Positions 40,795-49,327 of a stretch of 64,000 bases of DNA are shown here, piece by piece. Origin of the DNA: PZPK01 sp965230795 (GTDB lineage: Bacteria; Pseudomonadota; Gammaproteobacteria; Pseudomonadales; Oleiphilaceae); the NCBI GenBank assembly GCA_965230795.1, contig OZ246020.1, forward strand, positions 806,001 to 870,000. The letters run 5' to 3'. The notes under the pieces are model-generated. The model saw only the letters and a list, made by a program, of their open reading frames with translations, had not been told where the DNA came from and ran no database searches. Both the position numbers and the translations under genes were made by a program. Numbering within the stretch: position 1 is the first letter of the stretch; every line of letters starts with the position of its first letter.

Positions 40795-41958
40795 TCAGTC
40801 AACTCGTTCGTGTTCAACGCTCCAGGAGTTGCCATCAGACCGGACTATCACCTTTCCAACATCCCTTGTGGAATAAATTGACTCCTGATAGCCATCAACG
40901 TAATCGAATATGTACTTTCTGCCTTCACGCGTAGCAGAGCGAATTGGATGAGGTTGTGAGCTAAACGTATGTGGCTCCATTCGCGAAATGATTTCTCGGC
41001 GAGGATGACCATATCCATTTTTGCCGGCACTAACGACTGCGATTTCGGGCGATATAGCATCAACCCACTCCTGAGTGCTTGATGTTGCCAGGCTACCGTG
41101 ATGCCCTATTTTAAGGAGGTCGGTATCGAGGAAATCAGGGGGGTATCGTTGAATAATTGCCCTTTCAGTGTGTAATGTTGCGTCCCCAGTAAAGACGGCC
41201 TCAAACGAACCAAAGCGAAGCATTAAGACGATGCTGGAAGTATTTTTTGCGCTGAAAGAATGCTGTATGTCAGCAGCGAGTACGAAGGCTTCAGCTTCTC
41301 CGCAGGGAATGTCGGAGTTTGGCTGGTGGGGCGGATCATAATCCTCACTAACTAGAACGAATTCCTGGGCGTCTATATTGGTATACCAGTCCCAAAATAA
41401 ATAGGAATAGTCATCGGCAGTACCAACCCGGAAAACGCGCTCTATGTTATAGCCAGCTAATGTATCAGGCATCCGGTTATAGTGGTCGGCGTCTGGGTGG
41501 GTCACAATCAGGGTATCTATATTCCTGCTGTCACCCAGAGCTGCTTCCAATTGTTGCTTTATTTTTTCCGCGGAAACTCCAGAAGTGCTTCCGGCGTCTA
41601 TGAGTATGGTGTTTCCGTCTGGGCACTGAATTAGTGTTGAATCTCCTTGGCCTACATACAGGAACGTTATCGCCAAAGCACCTGTGGGAATTTGTTCTTC
41701 AGGTACTATGATGGAATGTGATTTCGCAACCCAGCCCGTTTGTCCATTTGATAGCACAATTCCGTAGTAATATTTCGTATTGCTATCAATTAGTTTTTTC
41801 TGTTGGCCTGGATACAGATAGTCGACAACTGTCGCATTGGCATGGGGAGCGTCTTTTATACGCAATCTTGAGACAACGAGATCAGAGGGACTGACTAGAT
41901 CAGCAACAGATGCTGACGAGAGAGCCAGTAATAAAACAAAGAATATAGGGAGGCGCAT
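40795..41958 (-). CDS. Secreted SH3 + metallo-beta-lactamase-fold hydrolase (ComEC-C-like)
   Basis: 387 residues. Signal peptide 1-19 (LPIFFVLLLALSSASVA), bacterial SH3 domain at about 25-85 ending GWVAKSHSIIV, and an MBL domain at about 93-340 of the ComEC/Rec2 C-terminal type: GQGDSTLI, ILIDAGST, the metal motif HPDADH at 154-159, FTGDATL with Asp259, and GHHGS at 286-290. The catalytic set is complete. ComEC-like MBL domains degrade DNA strands at the outer face of the membrane, so a periplasmic nuclease that attacks incoming DNA is possible; the substrate is not known. Confidence 0.75.
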   Translation of the reverse strand: MRLPIFFVLLLALSSASVADLVSPSDLVVSRLRIKDAPHANATVVDYLYPGQQKKLIDSNTKYYYGIVLSNGQTGWVAKSHSIIVPEEQIPTGALAITFLYVGQGDSTLIQCPDGNTILIDAGSTSGVSAEKIKQQLEAALGDSRNIDTLIVTHPDADHYNRMPDTLAGYNIERVFRVGTADDYSYLFWDWYTNIDAQEFVLVSEDYDPPHQPNSDIPCGEAEAFVLAADIQHSFSAKNTSSIVLMLRFGSFEAVFTGDATLHTERAIIQRYPPDFLDTDLLKIGHHGSLATSSTQEWVDAISPEIAVVSAGKNGYGHPRREIISRMEPHTFSSQPHPIRSATREGRKYIFDYVDGYQESIYSTRDVGKVIVRSDGNSWSVEHERVD

Positions 41959-42349
41959 TGGGCAAATTCCATTTCGTCATGCATGTACTTCCGTGTCGAT
42001 TTGAAAATACAACACCTATGTTGGAAATTGCAATAGTGGGAGTTAGATGCTCAGAATGAACTATGGGAAAGATGATGTATTGAGCAAGTCTTCTTTTGCC
42101 GCTTGGCCTTTTTCTATGTTGTTGAAATATTGAGGGATTGTCTTTCAAATTTCCGATTTATAGAGACCCGTGTAAATTCTATTCTTCTTTTCGTTCGGAG
42201 AATGGAGGTCATCAAGAGAGTAAAAGATATGGGTAACTGATTGAGCAAAAAGAATAATATGAAATTGTGAAACGGCTTTATTGAGGAAAATCGGGCGGGA
42301 TTTATACTGAACGCATTATAACAAGCTGTTATGCAATCTGAGAGAATTT
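41959..42349. other. AT-rich divergent spacer with diverged repeat
   Basis: No gene supported. Positions 42,037-42,088 repeat 82-133. Just before the next gene, 42,312-42,333 is a small palindrome (GCATTATAACA / TGTTATGC) ending in GTTATGC, which could be the remnant R' end of the attC of a preceding cassette. Promoters for the two divergent operons must lie here but are not clear. Confidence 0.4.
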
Positions 42350-42907
42350 ATGAATATTGAAGATTGGGCAAGTATTGCAAAGGCCATCGGTGGAATAGAT
42401 GCTAATGGCCATGAAAGCTCATCTAGCGAAAAAGCCAAGGAAGCAATTCAGGCCCTGATCGGAGAAGAGTTTTTAATAAACGCGGTTCGGTACTATGTTG
42501 AGGGAAAGCAAGGCAGCGAACTGCTTAGGGGCGTGCTTTGGCAGTTGCATCCGGTTTGCGCAATGGAAGAATGCTATAGGATATTCAAAACATCAGAGGA
42601 TATACAAACTAAGAGAGACGCTGTTGAATTGCTGAGAGTTGTTGCTGATAGGTATGCCCTGAAATGGGTTTCAGAATTTCTCAACGATGATGATCATGGA
42701 GTTCAGGTTTGGGGTATTGGGATCGTAGATCAGCTTATCTTAGGTGAGCTGTGTGAGCCGGAAGAAGTTTCAGAATTGCTTAACGCTGCGGATAATCACG
42801 CAAACGAGACTGTTCGCAACGAAAGTAATAACATCCGGTCAATGATAAGTAATCGTGATAAAGTAGATGAAATTGTACAGGCGTATTACGAGCAGAAAAA
42901 TGAATAA
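42350..42907 (+). CDS. HEAT-like helical protein in an integron-type cassette
   Basis: 185 residues, all helical, with paired-helix units (ELLRGVLWQLHPVCAMEECYRIF, IQTKRDAVELLRVVADRYALKWVSEFL, VQVWGIGIVDQLIL) resembling HEAT repeats. GAGAG lies before ATG. Its TAA stop is the TAAC of an attC site, and a GTTATGC word lies about 20 bases upstream of the start, so gene plus attC form a canonical cassette inside the prophage cargo. Function unknown. Confidence 0.65.
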   Translation: MNIEDWASIAKAIGGIDANGHESSSSEKAKEAIQALIGEEFLINAVRYYVEGKQGSELLRGVLWQLHPVCAMEECYRIFKTSEDIQTKRDAVELLRVVADRYALKWVSEFLNDDDHGVQVWGIGIVDQLILGELCEPEEVSELLNAADNHANETVRNESNNIRSMISNRDKVDEIVQAYYEQKNE

Positions 42908-42957
42908 CAAATTGCTCAAATTGATGCCTGGCGGCGCAATTTAGCAACGCGTTAGCG
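42902..42957 (+). repeat. attC site of the prophage cassette
   Basis: GAATAAC (R'') at the stop codon; TTGCTCAAATTG at 42,912-42,923 pairs with CAATTTAGCAA at 42,937-42,947, leaving one unpaired C at 42,917, the extrahelical base that marks attC arms. It ends CGCGTTAGCG, one base away from GTTRRRY. At 56 bp it is a compact, well-formed attC. Confidence 0.72.
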
Positions 42958-42998
42958 CATGCCAAATCCTCGCCCCATCAAATTAGATTGGAGTAAAA

Positions 42999-44564
42999 AT
43001 GGAACCGACAATCAAAGCCAGGCTTGATGCTTTATTAAAATTCGTCCCTACCGGAACGACTGAGGGAGAAAAGGCAATACTGGGTGAAGCATTCATTAGA
43101 GCTGATGAATTTGCGGAAATCATAACTCCACCACCAGGGAGTCCACGTGTACTAGTCGGAAAAAAGGGGGCTGGAAAGAGCGCAATCATTGACTTTGCTT
43201 CTAGGATTCTCAACAAGGGTAAGGTCCCTAATATTTCTCTAAAACCGTTGGATATTGATCTTTCTTCTATGAGTACGCAGTCTTCAGTCGGAGAGCTGAC
43301 TCGTACTGCATATCTGTGTCTCTTGCAGGCAATCGCTGGAGCATTAAGTAACAACATCCGTGGTCTTGTCAGTGAATCAGATGCTGAAATTTTAAATAGC
43401 GCAATTGCTGGCGGAATTCAAAAACCTGATTTTATTTCGCGAATCGCCAGAACACTGCCAAAGGTAGCAAAATCCTGGGTACAAGCAGACTTATCGGAAG
43501 TGTTGCCAAGTACGTCAAAATCAACTGCAATTTCATTAGAGAGAGCAATTTCACAAAATATATCGGAATCCCAAACAAGCATCTACATCTTTATCGATGA
43601 CACAGACCAAGTTGCCCCCCCAGATCAAGCTGGCCAGCTTAATCGAATTTGGGCCTTTTTACTTGCAACGAGAGAACTATCTGAAAGAATTCCTCAAGTT
43701 AGATGTATAGTCTCTCTTAGAGATGAAATTTGGCGAGCGCTTTCAAGTGAAAAAGCTGGTCAGAGAGATCAAACAGATCACTTTTTAACCTTGGTATATA
43801 ACCTTAATCCAAGCTTAGATCACATACAAAATATATTTGAAAGGCGTCTTCAGCTTGCTGCAAAACATATTGGAATAGAGGGTCTTCCAAATTTCTATCC
43901 TTTATTCTTCGAGGGTAATCTACCTAGAATGCCAACTAGCCAGAAAAGAACGAGCTGGGCTGATGCGATTCGAACTAGATGCAGGGAACGCCCAAGAGAT
44001 GCCATTCAGCTAATCAATGCGCTTGCAAAAGCTGCACTCCATCCAATCCCCAAGCTAATTGACGAAGAAATATTTGCTAATGTTATGCCTGCTTACTCTG
44101 AACAAAGAGTCAAGCTTTTAGCGCAGGAGTTTGAGAAAGAATGTCCCAATCTGCTTGAACTTGTTAAGTCCTTTGGAGGCATAGAGTTTGACTCTGAGTC
44201 ATTCACTTCAAGTGCCGAGACCTTAAAAGAGCATCTGCGTGTACTTCCTTCTTCGTTTTCTCTCAATCTTTATGGGCAAGCAGTTAAGCCAGGAACTAAT
44301 GAGGGGGCATTCTCAATATGGGAATTTCTTTATAGCATAGGTTTTATTTACCCACGCGTTTCAGACTCTCGCCAACCTAAAGGTTATAGGCATGTTCTAG
44401 CTAGTGATTCACCAAAGTTTGTAAGTGAAAAGAATTGGAATGAAATGCAAGCATCCTTATGGGAGATTCATCCGGCTTATCGAGATTACTTAATTACTGT
44501 AAGCAAAGAAAAGAAAGCAAATTTCGGGCTACCTAAAAAACCAAGCAAGAGGAAAAAACGGTGA
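42999..44564 (+). CDS. P-loop ATPase, Sll1717 type
   Basis: 521 residues. Walker A is GKKGAGKS at 54-61, Walker B is SIYIFIDDTDQV near 195-206, and an arginine-rich sensor region follows (VRCIVSLRDEIWRAL). Its pattern is that of the Sll1717 family of STAND-like NTPases. The C-terminal 200 residues form a helical, possibly winged, domain with a basic tail (KKPSKRKKR). Such ATPases occur alone or with effectors in defence islands. It starts 41 bases after the cassette attC and might itself be cassette-borne, but I find no clear attC after its stop. Confidence 0.75.
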   Translation: MEPTIKARLDALLKFVPTGTTEGEKAILGEAFIRADEFAEIITPPPGSPRVLVGKKGAGKSAIIDFASRILNKGKVPNISLKPLDIDLSSMSTQSSVGELTRTAYLCLLQAIAGALSNNIRGLVSESDAEILNSAIAGGIQKPDFISRIARTLPKVAKSWVQADLSEVLPSTSKSTAISLERAISQNISESQTSIYIFIDDTDQVAPPDQAGQLNRIWAFLLATRELSERIPQVRCIVSLRDEIWRALSSEKAGQRDQTDHFLTLVYNLNPSLDHIQNIFERRLQLAAKHIGIEGLPNFYPLFFEGNLPRMPTSQKRTSWADAIRTRCRERPRDAIQLINALAKAALHPIPKLIDEEIFANVMPAYSEQRVKLLAQEFEKECPNLLELVKSFGGIEFDSESFTSSAETLKEHLRVLPSSFSLNLYGQAVKPGTNEGAFSIWEFLYSIGFIYPRVSDSRQPKGYRHVLASDSPKFVSEKNWNEMQASLWEIHPAYRDYLITVSKEKKANFGLPKKPSKRKKR

Positions 44565-44672
44565 TAGTTCACCCAAGCCGTTGTGGCAGGCGTTCATAAC
44601 GTCCGGTCTTACGAAACCACCACCTGAATTCACTACACGTATTTTGTCCGCTTTGCCTTCACAAAATGAGAA

Positions 44673-44990
44673 TTAAATCCTATCACCTCTAATCAGAAGA
44701 GCGCCATCATTCAAAACCACATAAAATCCATCTCGTACAAATGCACCCACTAGATATTGATCGCTATCTAGATAGACCCAAGAGCAATTCTCCGTAAACT
44801 TCCAACCGTTGCAAACTACTTTGCACCAGCGGCCTTCTTTGGAATTGGCAATCAGCTGAGCATAATAGAAGTCAATAAATCCTAAAAAGCGATAGTGATC
44901 TATTCCGCTCTTAGTTTTTATGGCTGCCCACTCGAGGGTGCCCCATGTACAGGTCTTATTCGAATAGTTGTGGCGTAGGATTAGATGCAT
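44673..44990 (-). CDS. SOS-regulated end-module protein, copy 2 (unknown function)
   Basis: 105 residues, paralogue of the protein at 3,349-3,666. Both start MHLILRHNYSNKTCTWG and share the C-terminal block from LDSDQYLVGAF. Differences cluster at residues 66-75 (FTENCSWVY against FREHDQWIY). Conservation of length and frame in two diverged copies shows a selected protein. LexA box touches the ATG. It is the outermost gene of the prophage on the attR side. Confidence 0.72.
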   Translation of the reverse strand: MHLILRHNYSNKTCTWGTLEWAAIKTKSGIDHYRFLGFIDFYYAQLIANSKEGRWCKVVCNGWKFTENCSWVYLDSDQYLVGAFVRDGFYVVLNDGALLIRGDRI

Positions 44991-45010
44991 AACTGTATAA
45001 GTATACAGTT
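44991..45010 (-). promoter_or_regulatory. LexA (SOS) box at start of the right 105-codon gene
   Basis: AACTGTATAAGTATACAGTT, CTG-N10-CAG, closer to the LexA consensus than the left copy. TATACT inside it would serve as -10, putting the transcript start at or next to the ATG. Confidence 0.78.
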
Positions 45011-45056
45011 AAATTGTTGCGATTAGATGCTGAAATATAAGGTTGGAAGAAAAGAT

Positions 45057-45080
45057 TGTTTTGGTAATTTTTTTGGTAAA
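45057..45080 (+). other. Putative integrase arm-type sites (right)
   Basis: TTGTTTTGGTAA and TTTTTTTGGTAAA in direct order, the same pair as at 3,732-3,754, inside the prophage beside attR. Confidence 0.5.
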
Positions 45081-45084
45081 TAAA

Positions 45085-45117
45085 AAAGGCTTACGCAATC
45101 GGATCACGTAAGCCTTT
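45085..45117 (-). terminator. Terminator of the initiator tRNA
   Basis: AAAGGCTTACG / CGTAAGCCTTT with a T run on the minus strand, six bases beyond the tRNA CCA end. One arm base differs from the left copy, leaving a mismatch at the loop side. Confidence 0.85.
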
Positions 45118-45123
45118 GATATT

Positions 45124-45200
<77 letters not shown>

Positions 45201-45488
45201 TCAAAACTCGTCTTGTCGAGGTTGTTGGCGTTTGAGCAGTGCCCCTCGATCAATGTGGCGCGTATCTTACCGATGAAGATTAGGGGCGTCAAGCGCTTTA
45301 CCGGCTTTGTTTGAGGATTCTTTCATTTACCCGGATTTTGGCGCTTTGTGGTTGAAAAATAATCAGTTTTTCCGCAGTTCGCTACGTTCTGTTACGCAGG
45401 TGCATGCCAATCTCTGGCCAAAATCGACTACAATTAAATTTTCCCTTGGTTTGCCCCATTCAGTCCTGAATGGCCCAGAGAGGCGTCC
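45201..45488. other. Intergenic region upstream of tRNA and diguanylate cyclase gene
   Basis: 288 bases holding the divergent promoters of the tRNA (leftward) and the cyclase gene (rightward). TACAAT at 45,429-45,434 could be a -10 for the latter. No gene seen. An ORF at 45,307 is not supported. Confidence 0.4.
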
Positions 45489-46538
45489 ATGTCCACGGTT
45501 GATGAGCTGATTGCAACGGCTCGAAAAAATGAACGCATTGCCCGCAACCTGTTTGATATTGAGGTTGCGATCATGAACATTACCCGATGTTCGGATTTCT
45601 GCGTCACGCTGGTGGATCTGGTGAAGGATAAATTCGGCATTGACTATGTCTGGCTGGCGGTCACTGACACGCCCTCCAACTCCCATCTTCTCGAAACCTT
45701 GTCTGCCATCGAAAGCGAAAGCCCGATTCTGCAAAAAGTCTCGATGATGGATTTTCTGCAGGCGACGCAAAGTGTTCGCGAACCGATCCTGGTCAATCGG
45801 GAGCTGAGGCGCATGCGTGCTCTGATTCCGACACAACTGAAATCCGACATTGGTTCTCTGGCTATATTACCGCTGATCGTCGACAACAAGATTGTCGGTG
45901 GTCTGGTGCTGGGGGCGACTGCGCCCGATCGCTATAACCCGAAAAAAGACAGTTTTTTTCTGAGCCAGCTGGCGGTGAAGGCGTCCATTTCTCTGGCGGG
46001 CGTCTGGGCCCGTGAGCGTATCAGTTTTTTGGCCACGCGAGATCCGCTGACCCTGCTGCGCAACCGGCGCGAGCTGGAAGAAAGCCTGGATCAGGAGTTG
46101 AGTCGCCACGCGCGTCAGCGTGAGCATCTGGGTGTCATGTTTATCGACTGTGATGACTTCAAGATCGTCAACGATACCTTTGGTCATGATGTCGGTGATA
46201 TGTACCTGAAGCATGTGGCCTATCATCTGAACGAACTGACGCGGAAAAGTGATTTGGCTTTTCGTTTTGCCGGTGACGAGTTCGTGGTGCTCTTACCCCA
46301 TCAGCGCAAAGAAGGCGCGGAGATTATCGCTTCACGTATCAAGGAGCACTTGGGCAATACACCCTTGCGGGTTGATGATCAGACTATTCCTGTGATGATC
46401 AGCTATGGTGTGATTTCAACCGAAGAGATGGACAAGGTGGATGCGCGCTCCATGCTGAAACATGCCGATGAGCGATTGTATGAAATGAAGCGGCTCAAAC
46501 CCCGACGCAAGGCCGAAGCCTCAGCCGAGGCACCCTAG
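45489..46538 (+). CDS. GAF-type sensor diguanylate cyclase (AGDEF)
   Basis: 349 residues. The N-terminal ~170 residues form a GAF/DUF484-like sensor domain (NLFDIEVAIMN, IGSLAILPLIVDNKIVGGLVLGA). A GGDEF domain follows at about 180-340: DPLTLLRNRREL, DCDDFKIVNDTFGHDVGD, and the active motif FAGDEFVVL, where Ala replaces the first Gly, a change seen in some active cyclases. An RxxD inhibitory site (RKSD) lies upstream. It makes cyclic di-GMP in response to an unknown signal. Its stop overlaps the AraC gene stop on the other strand. Confidence 0.9.
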   Translation: MSTVDELIATARKNERIARNLFDIEVAIMNITRCSDFCVTLVDLVKDKFGIDYVWLAVTDTPSNSHLLETLSAIESESPILQKVSMMDFLQATQSVREPILVNRELRRMRALIPTQLKSDIGSLAILPLIVDNKIVGGLVLGATAPDRYNPKKDSFFLSQLAVKASISLAGVWARERISFLATRDPLTLLRNRRELEESLDQELSRHARQREHLGVMFIDCDDFKIVNDTFGHDVGDMYLKHVAYHLNELTRKSDLAFRFAGDEFVVLLPHQRKEGAEIIASRIKEHLGNTPLRVDDQTIPVMISYGVISTEEMDKVDARSMLKHADERLYEMKRLKPRRKAEASAEAP

Positions 46539-47557
46539 CCCAGAGCTTGTTGCCTGAACTGCCCCGGCGTCATGCCGGTCCAGGTTTTGAAGCGCCGATG
46601 AAAGGCACTATTATCCGAAAAGCCAAGATTAATGGCGATATCCTGAATGCCCCAGTGGGTCTGTTCCAGCAATTCTTTAGCCCGTTGCATTCGCACCTGA
46701 TCCAGTAGTTCCTGGTAACGATAGCCTTCTTTCTCCAGTTTGCGTTGCAGGGTGCGCGCGGTCATGTTGAGCTCGGCGGCAATCAGTTCCTTGCGGACCG
46801 AGCCCATGGTGAGTTGACGACGGATGGCGTCGGCCACTCGGATGCTAAATAGGGTAGTGTCCTCGGCGATGGCAGAGAGTTGGTCCTGGGCGTGATTCTC
46901 CAGTGTTTTCAGTAGCAGCTTGTCAGGTTGCCTCAGGGGAATATCCAACAGGCTGCGATTCAGCACGATGCGATTGCAGGCGGTATCGAATTGCACCGGG
47001 CACTGAAAAAACGTTCGATATTCCTCAGCGATGGCCTCCCCCGGATCGGGGCGCTCGAGCAAAATGGCCTGTGCGGCCGTGTTGGTGTTGGCGAGCCAGC
47101 GGGCGTAATTGGTCCACGAGGCCAGTACATTGTCGATCATCTGCAGGCGCACTTCGCTGTCTTCATAGGCGCAGTGCCAGTCGAGTTCACACACGCTCGG
47201 TTGCAGGCGGATGCTGGTGACGCCCATATCGCCCACAAGCTTTTCAAATGCCGGAATTCTGTCGATGGCTTCACCGATAGTGGCGCAGCTCATGACGATA
47301 TAGCCGAGCACGCTGTAGGAGCCGGGCTGGACATAGCGGGCGCTGTGCAGTCCCATCAAGGGATCATCTGCCTGTCGCCACAGGGCTTTGATCAGACTTT
47401 GAAATTGCTCCCCTTTTATACGTCCGTTCTCATCGTCGAGAACATTTTGATGCAGGCCGGCTTCGACAATGGCCTGGTCCAGATCCAGTTGTCGATCCTT
47501 GGCATAGCGCAGGTATTGCTGTACCGCAGGAATGGATGCAAAGCCGAGATGTTTCAT
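46535..47557 (-). CDS. AraC-family regulator, arabinose-binding-like N-domain
   Basis: 340 residues from MKHLGFASIPAVQQYL; I reject the longer reading from 47,743 because it would run into the divergent gene. N-terminal ligand domain with HSARYVQPGSYSVLGYIVMSCATIGEAI. C-terminal double HTH: RKELIAAELNMTARTLQRKL and GIQDIAINLGFSDNSAFHRRFKTWTGMTPGQFRQ. Divergent from the oxidase-glpD-kinase operon with a 148-base gap, so it is the probable regulator of that operon. Confidence 0.9.
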   Translation of the reverse strand: MKHLGFASIPAVQQYLRYAKDRQLDLDQAIVEAGLHQNVLDDENGRIKGEQFQSLIKALWRQADDPLMGLHSARYVQPGSYSVLGYIVMSCATIGEAIDRIPAFEKLVGDMGVTSIRLQPSVCELDWHCAYEDSEVRLQMIDNVLASWTNYARWLANTNTAAQAILLERPDPGEAIAEEYRTFFQCPVQFDTACNRIVLNRSLLDIPLRQPDKLLLKTLENHAQDQLSAIAEDTTLFSIRVADAIRRQLTMGSVRKELIAAELNMTARTLQRKLEKEGYRYQELLDQVRMQRAKELLEQTHWGIQDIAINLGFSDNSAFHRRFKTWTGMTPGQFRQQALG

Positions 47558-47705
47558 GAAGGGGCGAACCTCAATTGACTCAATTTGACCGTTTGGCTGT
47601 CTGAAATTGTCAATGACGGACGAAAGGAATTCTATATGATAGCTTTGTGTGCCGAGAAGGCTTTTGTGTCGGTGTGATGAATTTGAATTGACGGAGACGA
47701 AGATA

Positions 47706-49325
47706 ATGCGACGTTGGAACGGTTGGGGCGACGAAACAAACAAGATGGATTTGCCACCAACAGGTGACCAGTTTCTGGGTGAAAAAGTGGGAGCGTCCAG
47801 CCCGCTGGCGGATGCCAGTCTGGAAGATGTTCTAAAGCAGGTTCCCGAGAGTCGACTGCCGGAACATGAGCTGATCGATCGATCTCCGGAGCAGCGACTG
47901 CGCCATGCCCGGGGTCAAAGCCTGCCCGATTGGCTGGCTTTACGCAGTGGTGAATTTGGACGCTTCCCTGATGGTGTGGCCTTTCCGGAAACGCGCGAGC
48001 AGATCGCGGAGCTCTTGTCTTTCTGTTATGAGCGGGACATCGTTGTTATTCCCTATGGTGGTGGTACCAGCGTTGCCGGTCACATTAATCCACCTGCGTC
48101 AGACAAGCCCGTGCTGACGATTGCCCTGAGCCGCATGACGCGTCTGTTGGATCTGGATGAGGACAGTCAGATCGCCACCTTTGGCGCGGGTACGCCCGGC
48201 CCAATGGTTGAAGCACAGCTACGGGCCAAAGGCTATACCCTGGGCCACTTCCCTCAGAGTTTTGAACTGTCCACCCTGGGTGGCTGGGTAGCCAGTCGCT
48301 CCAGTGGTCAACAGTCTTTGCGCTATGGGCGCATTGAGCAGTTGTTTGCAGGCGGTACGATGGAAACGCCGAAAGGACGACTGGACATTCCGACCATTCC
48401 GGCTTCTTCTGCGGGTCCGGACGTGCGTGAGATGGTACTCGGTTCCGAAGGGCGCATGGGTATTCTGTCGGAAGTCAAAGTACGGGTGACACCACTGGCC
48501 GAAGATGAGCAGTTCTACGTGGTGGTCTTTCCCGGATGGGAGCAGGCGAAGCGGGCGGCCATGGCCCTGGTGCAGTCTAAAATTCAGCTTTCCATGTTGC
48601 GGTTGAGCAATGCCATTGAAACCGAAACCCAGTTGGCGCTGGCGGGACATCCGGGTCAGATCGCGCTGCTGGAGAAATATCTGTCTTGGCGCGGTGCCTC
48701 CGAAGGCAAGTGCATGATGACGCTCGGCATCACCGGTTCCAAAGCCCAGTGTCGCAGCGCTCATGGCTTGATGAAGAAAACGGTCGCTCCTTTCAAGGGG
48801 GTCTACACGGGCAACTTCCTGGGTAAAAAATGGGCAGAAAAACGTTTTATGATGCCTTACCTGCGTGAGGCACTTTGGGAAAAAGGCTATGCCGTGGATA
48901 CCCTTGAAACCTCTACCGACTGGCGTAATGTCGATGCTCTGTTGAATGCCATCGAAGGCAATTTGCGTGAAGGTCTGGCGGATGAAGGTGAGAAGGTGCA
49001 CGTGTTTACCCACCTTTCCCACTTTTACAGTCAGGGTTCCAGTATCTATACCACGTATGTTTTTCGGGTAGGCAAGGACTACGCGAGCACGCTCGAGCGC
49101 TGGCGCAAGCTTAAACATTCCACCTCGGAACTGATTGTGCGCAATGGCGGCACCATCAGTCATCAGCATGGCGTTGGTAAAGATCACGCGCCTTACCTGC
49201 CGGTTGAGAAGGGTGAGCTCGGTATGACGCTGATCGAATCCCTATGCCGAACCATGGATGCCAAGCGTCTGTTGAATCCCGGCACCTTGCTCACGGATGA
49301 TGACAGTGCCCCGGAGGCACGCTGA
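47706..49325 (+). CDS. FAD-linked oxidase, alkyl-DHAP synthase-like
   Basis: 539 residues from MRRWNGWGDETN. FAD_binding_4 (PCMH) domain at about 100-280 with DIVVIPYGGGTSVAGH and the GSEGRMGILSEVKVRV block, then a C-terminal oxidase cap including HQHGVGKDHAPYL, whose His-rich motif marks alkyldihydroxyacetonephosphate synthases. The eukaryotic enzyme makes the ether bond of plasmalogens; in bacteria the exact substrate is open. First gene of a tight three-gene operon. Confidence 0.85.
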   Translation: MRRWNGWGDETNKMDLPPTGDQFLGEKVGASSPLADASLEDVLKQVPESRLPEHELIDRSPEQRLRHARGQSLPDWLALRSGEFGRFPDGVAFPETREQIAELLSFCYERDIVVIPYGGGTSVAGHINPPASDKPVLTIALSRMTRLLDLDEDSQIATFGAGTPGPMVEAQLRAKGYTLGHFPQSFELSTLGGWVASRSSGQQSLRYGRIEQLFAGGTMETPKGRLDIPTIPASSAGPDVREMVLGSEGRMGILSEVKVRVTPLAEDEQFYVVVFPGWEQAKRAAMALVQSKIQLSMLRLSNAIETETQLALAGHPGQIALLEKYLSWRGASEGKCMMTLGITGSKAQCRSAHGLMKKTVAPFKGVYTGNFLGKKWAEKRFMMPYLREALWEKGYAVDTLETSTDWRNVDALLNAIEGNLREGLADEGEKVHVFTHLSHFYSQGSSIYTTYVFRVGKDYASTLERWRKLKHSTSELIVRNGGTISHQHGVGKDHAPYLPVEKGELGMTLIESLCRTMDAKRLLNPGTLLTDDDSAPEAR

Positions 49326-49327
49326 TC

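Noticed and set aside
48219..49187. 322-codon minus ORF opposite the oxidase gene
   Set aside because: Shadow of a strongly coding plus strand with recognisable FAD-oxidase motifs.
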